64,000 bases of DNA, taken from the NCBI GenBank assembly GCA_000708835.1, contig DF237041.1, positions 1 to 64,000 on the forward strand, written 5' to 3'. Shown here in pieces: positions 1-10,700 of this stretch. Below the pieces are notes generated by a model. That model saw only the letters and a program-made list of their open reading frames with translations, did no database searches and was not told the origin of the DNA. Origin of the DNA: Klebsormidium nitens. Its lineage: Eukaryota > Streptophyta > Klebsormidiophyceae > Klebsormidiales > Klebsormidiaceae. Position 1 is the first letter of the stretch, and each line of letters opens with the position of its first letter. A program made the position numbers and the translations under genes.

Positions 1-47
1 GTGAATCCACCATTGAGGCTTTCATTCGGCAAGGTCCTCAGGGCGCA

Positions 48-1646
48 ATGGGTGAGTCTCGCTCCCCTTCTCCTGCCGGCTCTCCCCCCATGGTGCACCC
101 AAAAGATATCGACCTCGAGTCCTCCCCTCCCCGCGATCCTTCGCCGCCTCCCCGTGACCGCTCCCCGGAACCGCGCCGCGAGTCTCCAAATGTTCGTGAA
201 GACCGGGACGTAGAAAGGTCTCCTAGACGTGAAAGGTCTCACACGCGCTCTCCGGTGCGAAGGCCGCGGGACCCTTCACGGTCGGTAACTCCTGTCAGGC
301 ACAGCTCCCCGCCCCCTCGTAGGGCGCGCGAGAGGAGCAGAGAGAGGAGCAGGGAGCGCTATCGGGAAAGGTCACCAGAGAGGAGCAGATACAGGTCGCC
401 AGACAGGGACAGGAGAAGGGACTACGACAGGAGCGATCGTGGAAGGTGAGGCTTTAATAACTACCAAGTCTATACGAGCCTTTTCAACTTTGTGTTCTTC
501 AGCATTATCTGTCGTTTGATGGGTAAGTCGAAGTGATATGTCCAATTGTTTACCAGAGAGTCTACTGACTGGAAAATGCAAAGCAAGTGACTTTGATAAA
601 ATACAATGTAGTTGCAGAATATGTGCCATCTTGCTGATAGTTGGCCCCGAGTAGTGCTGACAGCAATTTAGGCTGGTGCACATCAGCCATCGTCTGCATG
701 CATTGAGATGTCGATCACGTCGACCACTCTCAATGTTGGACCACCCTTATCACATCAGTCGGTCAGCTCGTTCGCTTTCGCTTTCGCTTTCTCTTTCAGC
801 TTCTTGTGATGGTGGTACTTCACCCGTTGCCTGACCAACTTAATGAAAGCCCACAGACATCTGCTAAGTGCGTGTTTAGTATAGGCATGTTGAGCATTTG
901 ACCATCTGTTGACCAAGTGCTAGCGCCAATGCTTTCTTTCTTATCAGGTCTCGTTCTCGGGAGCGAGGAAGAACAAGCGACCGGAATCGTGGCAAAGGGG
1001 CTTACAGGCCAGGCAACACGGTCTTTGTGGCGGGCTTCAACTTCATCACGACAGAAAAGGATCTCGATCGGAAGTTCTCCAAGTATGGGCGGGTGGTGGA
1101 CGTGCGGATTGTGAAGGACAGGAGGTGTGTCTAGCTTGTCAACATTCTGGTTCGCCTGAGCTTTGGCAGCTGCTCAGGCTTACTGTGTCAAAGCTGCAGA
1201 GTTTGCGTTCTGGATACTTTTCGCTTCTGGACAAACTGGCTCTTCATATGTATCTTTTCCCCATGGCCCCAGTTGCTTAAATGCTGGCCAATCTTCCCTA
1301 TCTGCGGTGGCCCTCTCTTTGAACACGCTGCTCATGGTTCAAGTGGATGGAACAATGGTAGGACCAAAAAAGTGGCTCTGTCTTTTGGCCAGCTTGGATT
1401 TCAGTGATGGGGCATCAGAGCGTCATTTCGATGTAAGTATGGCATCGTTCTTGCACCTGTATTTCTGCTTGTTCCTTGGCATTCTGACCCGGCTTCATGC
1501 TTTGCAGGAACGGGGAGTCCAAGGGTTTTGGTTTTGTCACCATGGAGACGGACGAGGACGCTGATGAAGCAGTGGACAAGCTGGATCAAACCACGTGGAA
1601 CGGTCGGGTGGTGCTTGTGGAAAAGGCGAAAAGCGACAAGCGCTGA
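48..1646 (+). CDS. SR/transformer-2-like splicing factor with one RRM
   Basis: Three exons join in frame: 48-445, 948-1124 and 1508-1646, giving 237 aa. The first 140 or so residues are an arginine/serine/proline-rich low-complexity domain with many RS, SP and RERS repeats. A single RNA recognition motif follows: RNP2-like TVFVAGF at the start of exon 2 and RNP1-like SKGFGFVTM in exon 3. The protein stops soon after the RRM (EKAKSDKR), so there is no C-terminal RS tail as in classical Tra2. Family knowledge: RS-RRM proteins of the Tra2/SR45a type bind exonic enhancers and recruit spliceosome parts in nuclear speckles. Intron 1 ends with GTGAGG at 446 and an ATCAG acceptor; both junctions split an Arg codon. 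The ATG at 48 is the first in frame, but the window begins only 47 bases upstream, so an extra 5' exon cannot be excluded. Confidence 0.88.
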
Positions 1647-3188
1647 TTGCGCCCTTGGTTTGGTCGCAAAGGCTTTGAAGAAAGAGGTTGGATGCTCTGA
1701 TATTGTTAGGTTGCTACGGTTTACTCTTTCAAGGTTCACTTCTCGCGTAGGTATTTGTCGAAGTAGGGGTCTCATCTCTCTGCGATGGCATCCCGATTCG
1801 GTGGTTGTGATGTCCGGCCATCATTCGTTAGCACGGGCACTTTTTGAACATTCCTTCTCTTGCTAGTCTTTCAACTGCAGGGGGACAGACTTGAGGAGAC
1901 CTTAATGGCACTTCATCCATCTTCGTACCCACGTCTTCATCTCCGTACCATGCTGTACCATTGTCTACCTGCGTTACGTGTACCCATGCTCGAGTACCTT
2001 GCTCAATTCGTACAACTCAAGTACCTCGTGTGGCATTGGACCGAACCTTGGATTGGGCTAGGCTCGAGTTCGTTGTACCTTCGCAACAGTGACGGTTTTC
2101 ACGCCGCTTCACAAGGTAAAGTCCTTTCTTTCCGGCAAGAAGTTATGGAGATGCTAGGTCAAGGGCACAATCCACTCATGCACCCTGGTTGTGATATCGA
2201 AGCTGTACTTCCAAAAAGCGGTTGCCCGCAAACAAAGCTCTTGTCAGCTTCCTTGTGTTTGTGATGTCGATCAGGCTATCCCATTTGCTCGGATCCGGGT
2301 GGACAATTTCCTTTTCATTCGGTAACTTTCTCTTAAAAGCGGGTTGAGTATCTGACTCGGACCGTACGTACTTCTGGTGGGAGCATTGGTCCAACCTTCG
2401 TTCATCTTCGTCGTTCCAACAATTAGCACGTTGATTTACAGCAGAGTGCCCAACTCTGTGACGACACGGATTAAGGGCTTTCTAAAAGCACGAGATACGA
2501 CCAACGTGTGTTTAGTGGATGTGCCAATGACAAGGGCTCATCCTCGGACGTTTGTGGTGATTCTTTGCAAATCGGAGATGAGGTGGCAACTTGTAACATG
2601 TTGTACTTTATCTCATGCATGTGTCTGGCAGCCGTGCATTTCTCTAGCATACCATGCTTTGGTACAAAGTAATATCAACAGCAAAGATTGTCATATGCGA
2701 ACTGAATCATGAGAATTTTGTGCGTAAAACTCACTTCGGAGATTGAATATTGCAGTTGGATGCATGTAGTGGCTGGCTTTCATTAGGCTGACGCAGGCGG
2801 CCATGCCGCATGGTTGATACGTTCGACGTCCGGCCTAGCTTCCCGGAAGCTAGGTTGATTGATTCGAGTGCATCAGCTTTCTTCGAACGAGGTTCGTGGC
2901 AAATTGACATGCTCGCATCCAATACGCGCCTCCGGCCGACTCAAGGTGCTTGCATGATCATTGCAAACTAAAGATCGATGGGCCCCGCCGGCACAGACCC
3001 GTTATTATGGGTCATTCTGTTGATAAATACACTTATATTGAGCATCATGGCGGCATATATGCGACTGAGTCTAAGCCTTGAAGTCTATTAGAGGCGGCCA
3101 CGCGGCCCGCGTTGCTAGGTTTTAAGACGTCACATCCGAAAATCGGACGTAACATGATATAGTCATAACTAAGTCATCGCTTGCCGGC
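1647..3188. other. 3' flank and intergenic spacer
   Basis: I see no convincing gene here. The first few hundred bases are presumably the 3' UTR of the splicing factor. The rest is mixed-composition spacer. A short perfect palindrome around 2836-2856 (CCTAGCTTC / GAAGCTAGG arms) is the only local structure I noticed. Open frames in this stretch are short and show no recognisable domain. Confidence 0.5.
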
Positions 3189-3316
3189 AATCGATATCGA
3201 TGGTAACTTCTCATTTATTAACGCCCTTAGCCACATTAGAGCCATGGAGCACGGTCTCCGGCAGACCCGGGATAGTTTGTTGACTCTACAGCTTGCTACA
3301 GCTGTAAGTCATGTCC
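3189..3316. repeat. Dispersed repeat, copy 1 (second copy at 32890)
   Basis: About 125 bp here match 32890-33013 at high identity in the same orientation, including the run from GGTAACTTC through CACGGTCTCCGGCAG to AAGTCATGTCC. Similarity fades sharply on both sides. I could not find terminal inverted repeats or a coding frame, so the class is unknown; a fragment of a larger transposable element is the simplest reading. Confidence 0.7.
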
Positions 3317-3523
3317 GGACTCAATCTGACTCTACGAAAATCAAAGCTAGAGTCCTTCAATGAACATATGCATAAGCGACACGTCACTACCATGCGAATA
3401 CGTTCAATGTCCGACTCGATTCCTACGGCATGTTAGCTAACTCCCGAAACTGGCTATAGGCCTCTTCAGTTACACGACGAGTGGCTTAAATTTGCCCTTT
3501 ATTTATGACCAACTACAACGATT

Positions 3524-3898
3524 CTACTCCTCGGCATTTTTGCCCTTGGTGATGCGTTTGTAGAGCAGGTCCATAATGGTGTCGATTTGGTCACGGGCCT
3601 TGTCGCCTGGGTCGGCCGCGTCCTCGGGAGATGCTAGTAGTGCTGCCGCAGCTTCCGCAGCGGCACGGGTGTGCTGCAGAGCATTCTCCGTGTGCTCGGT
3701 GGTTGTTTCCTCGGTTGTTTTGGTTGCACCCTTGGGGTTTGGGATGCAGTGCTCGATGACGAGGCCTTTGTCCATGACGTTCTGGCGGATGGGGAGGTAT
3801 TCCTCCCAAGCGACATCGCGGTCCTTACGCGAGCCGAAGCATGCTCCCCATGTGCGCTTTGGCTGGCCGCGCTTGGTGAAGAGGCGCCAGTGCTCCAC
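3524..3898 (-). CDS. Uncharacterised 124-residue ORF, possibly element-derived
   Basis: The reading frame begins MEHWRLFTKRGQ and runs to a stop at 3524. It is rich in charged residues, with a basic WxxxF / GACFGSRKDRD segment near the N terminus, a Thr/Glu-rich stretch around residues 60-72, an Ala-rich helix around residues 75-95, and a C-terminal helical segment ending KGKNAEE. I recognise no family. The frame is open for some codons before the ATG, so it may be a 3' exon of a longer gene or the C-terminal piece of a transposon protein. Its position between a dispersed repeat and the next gene fits a mobile-element remnant. This is a guess; GC-rich codon use at third positions is the main reason to list it. 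Confidence 0.35.
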   Translation of the reverse strand: MEHWRLFTKRGQPKRTWGACFGSRKDRDVAWEEYLPIRQNVMDKGLVIEHCIPNPKGATKTTEETTTEHTENALQHTRAAAEAAAALLASPEDAADPGDKARDQIDTIMDLLYKRITKGKNAEE

Positions 3899-4576
3899 TC
3901 GGGAGTTGATCGATCATGATTTGCAAATAATGATTGGGGCGGGGCCAGCGGGGCAGGTCATGGTCTCTTTTCAAATACGCCGTAGCCAAATAGGCCATAG
4001 GCTTCAGGCTCATGCCAGGCGCACAAATGTTTTGAAGGTCATCCAGGGCAGATCTACTAAACAAGGAAAATTTCACATTCATATGGCATGCGTCGATATC
4101 CGACCGTTGCCTTACAATACTTGTAGGTTCGAACTAAAAAAAATCGGAATAAGTTTTCACTGCAAGCACCTGCAACTTACACATGTGGCGGCCAGATCAT
4201 GAACCTATCGATCTCAGTCTTGCAAGATGCTGGCACGTGGCGCCAGTATTGTTCGGATCACGCCTGCATTGAGACCAGCGTGGTATATTGCAGTACGCTG
4301 TGGATGATGGTCAATTGCCAGCGGTGTACGTGCATGGTGTTCATTGAACAGGCCGGCCCATCAGGCACTGACACATCACATGTGTCGTTCTCAACTTGCC
4401 AGTGCATGTCAGAACTTGCGGCAGTCGAACTCTCCCCGGCCACAATCGTTCATCTAGAACTGCTTTGCTATATAAACGAATCTGAACTGTTGCAAGATGT
4501 CAATTGGACAAGGCTGGATGCGATAGAAGCTTACGCTTGACCAGCATCACATCAAGTAGGACTTTGCAACTGCCTC

Positions 4577-6457
4577 TTATTGTTGCTGCCCAGTTTTTCG
4601 GCGCTCCTCCAAACGTCGCTTCTCCTCTTCAACGGCAGCAAGCATGTTCTCCAACTCGGCCTCCGGGAGCTCCTCCAACCTCTTCTTCATCACCTCTTCC
4701 TCATAGGACTGCAAGTCGATCCACAAGGTCAGGTTTGAAAGGTATCCAGATAAGAACAGTCAATCAGAACTTGGTATTTTTCCCAAACCTTCTCAGCCTT
4801 CAGAAACACCTCAGAGGCAGTGTGCATCCAACAAGAAAATCAAGACAAAGGAGCTGAGCGTTGCAGTGGCAGTACCTTCAGTTGCTTCACGTATGTCATC
4901 TCCTTGTTGGCCACTCGGAAAACATAGCTGAAGACCCACAGGATCATCAATCCCAGTACAAAGCTAATCTGGATCACATTCCCCGCCACCAGCGGGTCCA
5001 CTCCTACAGCCTGCGAAGAAACAGGACAAACTCTTGTTGATCAAGATAACTTGGCAGGGCTGCCTTCCCCCTTCCTTTCTTGTATAAGACACGTAAGGCG
5101 ACCCCAGACATGCGTCGAATAAGAGGGAGCTTGTTTCTTCTGATTGTGTCCACGATGGCGTCTGCAATGGGTACCAGAAAAGCTCAAACGCGGCTCTGTT
5201 CTTATAGGCGCAATCCATGACCAGCACTTCCGCTTCAATAAGCCTGACACAGCGACCCCGGGAGGCCACAACCCCAACGTAGTTACCTTGGAACATATGC
5301 CTCACCGCAAAGTGCGGTGCAAAAATTGCAATCGGATAGAGCTCATCGATCCGTCTGGATACGAGTCGAGGGGGATTCATGAATCTTGATTAGCATCTTT
5401 GAGGAACTCAGCAGTTTGTTATGCATAGGCTTCAGCTTACCTCCAGTCCATACTTGAGGGCAAAGCCGGCCACGATAACCCCAAGCCCTAAGACCAGCAC
5501 ATCTTTTCTTGTGTAACCAAAAGGTGCCTGCAAGGTCAATGCGTTGCGTTGCATTTTGGTGAGACGGTGGTCGATGCTGAGGCACATTTGCAGCCCTTTA
5601 AGCAAGCGCAAGAGGAGTTGCGGCCATTAGATGCGAACGAATTCAAACCCCCATGTGACCGGTGCTTCGAGCAACAAACTTCGCAAAGGCTTGACATGTT
5701 CTCCCAAGTGCGTGAGGGAAAACGTAGTGCGACCACCACTGAGCGTCATTGTGTTCTCTGAGATTCTGGAAATTTTGTGGAACCCCAGCTCGCACAGCTC
5801 CGGATATCAATGAGAGGTGGCCACCGTACTTGAGAAACACAAGAACTTTCCAGCTTCCATTTGATAAAGTTGTGGACAAGATTTTCATGGCTGCAAAAGG
5901 TGTCTTAGCAGAACAACATCAACTGTAGCCAATTTAGCTCAGAGTGTTCGATGAGCAACGAACGACTGTCTGGTCCACGCCCAACTTCAATTATGGAAAC
6001 ACGTAAGTTATTTCTGGTTGCGCACAGCATTTACATCCTTGCGTACCTTAACATGCTGTAGCACTTCATTCCCTGATTTTGAACCTTGCAGTATGCAAAC
6101 ACTTGGCTGGGTGTGGCGTAACAGGTCAGAAAGACTCACCTTTCCTGAGCCTGAATCAGTTTCGCTGTCCGCATTAGCTCGCACGCTGATTCTTCTAGAA
6201 TTCTTTACGGACTTTGGCGCAGAGCCCCATTGAAAAGAGAGGGCGGGCTGCTTTAGAGCACCCTGATGGATGGCTGCCGAACCAATGTTCCGTGTAACAG
6301 AAGAGCGCTTTAGATGCCTCTCCTTTAAGAAGCTCTGGCCACAGCAGAAACTGATACAGCTCGACTGCTGTGAGGTCGAAGGCAAGGTCGATTCATGCTT
6401 TGCTAGTGTCGCCAATGAGCAGGATAGAGGATGGTGCAAAGCGCACGAGGCCGCCAT
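4577..6457 (-). CDS. DUF3007 plastid membrane protein
   Basis: Four exons in transcript order, 6140-6457, 5441-5527, 4876-5010 and 4577-4708, all join at phase 0 to give 223 aa. Exon 1 encodes an N-terminal extension rich in Ser, Ala, Arg and Lys (ending near VRANADSE), typical of a chloroplast transit peptide. Exon 2 carries FGYTRKDVLVLGLG and a first membrane helix ending LKYGLE. Exon 3 carries a second helix (GNVIQISFVLG...), then YVFRVANKEMTYVKQLK. Exon 4 is a charged coiled coil (YEEEVMKKRLEELPEAEL...) ending in KTGQQQ. This order, two helices then MTYxKQLK and an acidic/basic coiled coil, is that of the DUF3007 family shared by cyanobacteria and plastids. The family's function is not known to me. 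A thylakoid or envelope location is inferred. ATG at 6457 is the first in frame ahead of the transit-like segment. Confidence 0.88.
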
Positions 6458-7754
6458 GGTGGAAAGTCGGCTCTAGCTGCTACGAGTCGTACGACACACT
6501 GACAGTCACTGAGACTCAGAGGCTCAGGCGGCTGCGATGACGCCGGGTCGAGGGAATCGTTGAAAACTTTAGATGATTTTGAGCCGTTTATTCATTCATC
6601 AAGTTTTGGATGGCCTAGATCGTCGAGTACCTTTCCTTCATCGTATTCGTGCCAATCCTGTTGTACCAACTTCGCCAAGTCTAGTTGGTGGGCGCGAGGG
6701 TTTCGATCTGATCGTCATGGTAGCGTCAGCGAGATTCAATGGCATCATTGGGGTCTCCACGCGTCAGCAGGTCAACTAACCGTCTCGTCAGGATACACGT
6801 GTTTTCCGCACTTTTCGGGATCTTCCGACGCCCACACATTTTTGGTGCGCGAAAGCTCAGCACTTGATCCCCCTTTTGTCAAAACGGGGGCTGGAAGACA
6901 TGCCAGAATGCGTGATTAAGTAGAAGAAATCAACGAGGCATGAATTGTTCAGGGGGGATGCATCGTCAGCTCCTCCGACATTTTCAGCGCCCAAAGCAGG
7001 ATTGAGACGCGGCAGGCTGCACAGATCTGGTCGGGCTTGCGTTCTCGGTATGCGGCGAGTGGCAACCGCCGGCCGGCATGCACATCATGTTCGGAGTCCC
7101 CATGCGGCGGAAAGTGCCCGGTGAACGAATTACTAGGAATGCGAGAGGTCTGCCGACAGCTCAGATTGTGGCCGGGGACATGCATCCGGCCGATCATCGT
7201 TGACATTTACAAGGACCCGGCGTGAGTCTGGAGTCTGGACTCTGAGGAGGAATGCAATCAGCAATGCACAGCGGCAGGAGGAGCTTGCAACAAGCTGGAG
7301 ACTGTACCGGTATCATGGCGGTGCGCAAGCAGGATTGGTAGACAAAGAGAAGCTTTCGATCATGCAATGGGGCCCAGATGTTGCGACCGATGCGCAATTA
7401 ATGATCATGGTGCAAAGAGACGCGGCATGGAGCCGCTGCAGGACTTTTGATCAGGTCACCTTACTTTGCAACTTACGGTAGAAGTGCAGGGAGGCGTTGG
7501 AGAAAGCTGAAGCTCGGGGTTCAGCTTTCAGCTGGCTAGGTAATTTGTGCAGTAAGGGAACGATCGGAATGGAGTACGTTAAACAGATCCCCACGAATTG
7601 AAGGTGGTGGCCAATGGCTTCTCAAGCTCTGTGCACTAGTTGCAGATTACAGCATCAGTGAAGGCGGTGTTCGTGTTCTTCGTTTGAGAGGCTCGCCAAG
7701 TCATCGTCAGCGCGAAACTTGTGTACTTTTGCCACATTCCTCATGCTGGCCTTG
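6458..7754. other. Divergent spacer between DUF3007 and Mei2-like genes
   Basis: The two neighbouring genes are transcribed away from each other, so this roughly 1.3 kb should hold both promoters. I see no conserved domain in any frame and no clear TATA box. A short inverted repeat (CCCCCTTTT / AAAACGGGGG) lies near 6868-6890. The part from about 7500 to 7754 may be 5' UTR of the Mei2-like gene. Confidence 0.5.
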
Positions 7755-10700
7755 ATGGAGCCAAGCTTCGGGCCAAGTGCATATCAGAGTCAGGTGAGCA
7801 TATTGCTGGATAGCTGGTCAGATGCCCTGCTTCCTCATTTTCAATCACAAGCTGCTCCTTCATCTGGACATGTGTAGGCTTGTGTAGGTTGCAGGGACTG
7901 GGACTGATTACCTGGTGGTTGAATCTGTTGTACTTCTAAGCTGCTTCCTTCATGGAATTGTCCTCTTCTGATGTTACTGATCGATGCCTTTGTTGATTCC
8001 AAGCTGCTTTTTGCCCCCCAGGAGATATTTCACCATATTAAGATCAGTTTTGACTTTTTAACAATAATCAGAGGCTTCTGCTAGGAACTTCAGGTTTTTG
8101 TTTGTCTGAATTTCTGAATGATGATTGTTCCTACAAGACAAAGGCAAAATTCACATACCTTGTGAAAGATACAATCTTGTTATTCACAGCTTTGCTTGTC
8201 AACTTGGTGATTGACTGTGAAGTATGTCTTTTCAATAAACCTCTCATTCAATGGTGGATTGGTATCTAACAGAAAAATTACAATCATTTGTTCAATTCAG
8301 CCATGGAGACGGCTCTGGCTGAGCCTCCTTGTGCCCTGGTGCCATTGCACCACTATGATGAGGTTCTGATTGAGCTCGGACTGTGCCACTAAGGTCGACG
8401 ATCAGTTCACAGTGATGTCGCTGTTGTAGATGGCACTTCAAGGAATGCAACTGGTGCGGCATGTTTTGGAGGTTACAAATGACAAAGTGATTTGTAGTGA
8501 GATTAAATGAAAGCCAAGGCCTGTCTTGGTTTCGGTTGACTCTGTCTTGGGTTGAGGTTGACACTCTCCTTGTCTCCCATGATTTGCGTCAGGCAGAGTA
8601 CATGTTTCAAATTGGTCAGTGAGGTTGCTTGTGGTCGAATCATTTGCAGCTTCTTTTGAAAGGAGATAAACCCTGTACTTAAGGATAGGTGACGGTCTGC
8701 ATAATCGTAGGTTCATAGCTTGGGGCATCCTGGTGTACCTTTTGAAAGCTACAGTACTACAGTTGAAGGGAATTGGGGCTTCAAATCATGTGTTGACAAT
8801 GAAATTCCTCGAGAAAAAAACATCCATGACCTATCAAACATGACAGGTGCAGGCTCTCAGCCAGGTTTGGTAAGATGCACACAGAGGGAAATGTTTGCTC
8901 TGATCACTATTGAGCCCCTGCATTGCTCCTCTAATGTTCTTCTTATCCTCAAACCTTTTCTCGTGCAGGTTCCAGCTCGGGAGCTGGATTTCTGGGAGGC
9001 CAAGATGGACGCTGACAGGTACTCCCGCGGATCATTTGCGGAGGAGCGGAGATCTCAAGGTGCGCAATGGATTGCAGTGTGGAAGTTTCAGATCAATCCA
9101 AGTTGTTTGTGAAGAGAACTCAGTTGCGTCCTCGATTTCACCATCTGACCGTGTTTACCAGGAATCAGTCAGCACACCTGGCCTGCAGCAATTCCTCTGT
9201 CCCAACTGCGGTTAGGTTTGGCAGGTACAGGAGAACACCCTGTTTGTGAATATATATTCTCTGGGGTACACTGCGTTCCATTCCTGTTTCACTATTCCAG
9301 CACTCAGAAAAATGGAAACATGGGAAAACATACTGAAACGTTGACCTCATACCGAGTTCGTCAAACTACATTGCCAGAAATTGAAGGCGCCAGGAATATC
9401 AGAGCGTTGTCAAATCTAGCTCAATCTTACCAGGTCGCGGATCCTAAAATTTTGAACGACGAAAGCTTTCATTGCAGGTCCCCTGGAATCCAGCAGCTAC
9501 AACATTCCCAGCTCCCGGGGGTTCCGTGAACCCTACTCCCAACCCCCCCCGGAACAGAATTGGGCTGCCTATGGCTCATCTGGGTGGTCGCTTGGCATGG
9601 CTGAGGCCCAGGCAAATCCAAACAGGGGGCTTCAGGCCTCTCTTGAGGACCTGCACCGAAGCCTATCGTCCATCCCCCCAAATGGAACCAGGGGGGCAGA
9701 GTGGGGCCATGGCTTGGATGGCAGGGCGGTCGCCAACGGCTGGGGGCCAATTGGCGAGGACAGGGGAAAGGCAGCCGGTGTGAATGTGCCCCGGAGCGAG
9801 GGCCTCGTAAAGGTCCCGAGCTATCGTGATGTGTCGCGGGACGGGTTGAAGAAAGAGGCTAGTGAACAGAAAGTGGAAGCACAGACGAAAACAGAAGAGC
9901 AGGCGTCTCCTGGAAAGGAAGGAAGTACCCCACCGGATGAGCGGACGGACGATGTCCAAAAGAAGGAAGGGAAGGAGGGGCAAGCTGCTGCGGAGACGGA
10001 GGAGAAAGAGCAAGCGAGCGAGGGGGGAGTAGAGGTTGTGGGGAGCCCTAAGGGCATTGTTGAGGCGTCCGTGGACTTTTCAAGCTCCTTCCCCAGCCTG
10101 TTCAGTAGTAAATGTGAGCACAATTTCGTCTGAGTTGTCGCTCTCGAACTTAGGCTGCTGAACTTTTTTTCTGGTTGCTGTTCCTAAGGAGCGACACTGT
10201 CAAGAGGGGGGCCCAATGCCATGCTTCAAAGGGAGTGCTGCTGATCATTACCTCTCGTATCTGCGGCATCGGCGGTTGTGATGGGGTCTGGAGCCAAAGG
10301 AGCCATAGAAACCCATGCGCTCTGTATGTTTTCGCATCCTTGACGTCGGACATGACCAGATTGACTTCTGAGATCGACTAGGGTATCTGTTTGCTTGCTT
10401 CTGATTGAAATGGCACCCCAACTGCCGGAAGAGTTCGTCAAAGTCTGTTACACTGTTTGTGCGATGAAGGAGACCGTGCTCAAGGAGGCACAATTTACTT
10501 TTCATTTTCTACCGGCTACTCTTGCTCATTCCAGTTTCGTGTGTCAAGATTTACTTAGACTTCATCAGGAGAACCTGATCGATTATGTGAAATCCTGGCC
10601 TCCCATCGCTCTCTTCACAGGCTTTTTCTGGCTGGTCATCAAATTTGCCTCATTACTCTTCCCCGTTTTCCTGAACTTCGACTCTTCTTTGCCACTGCAG

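Noticed and set aside
9663-10123. Minus-strand frames over the Mei2-like gene
   Set aside because: They mirror a Glu/Lys-rich exon of the plus-strand gene and have no domain.
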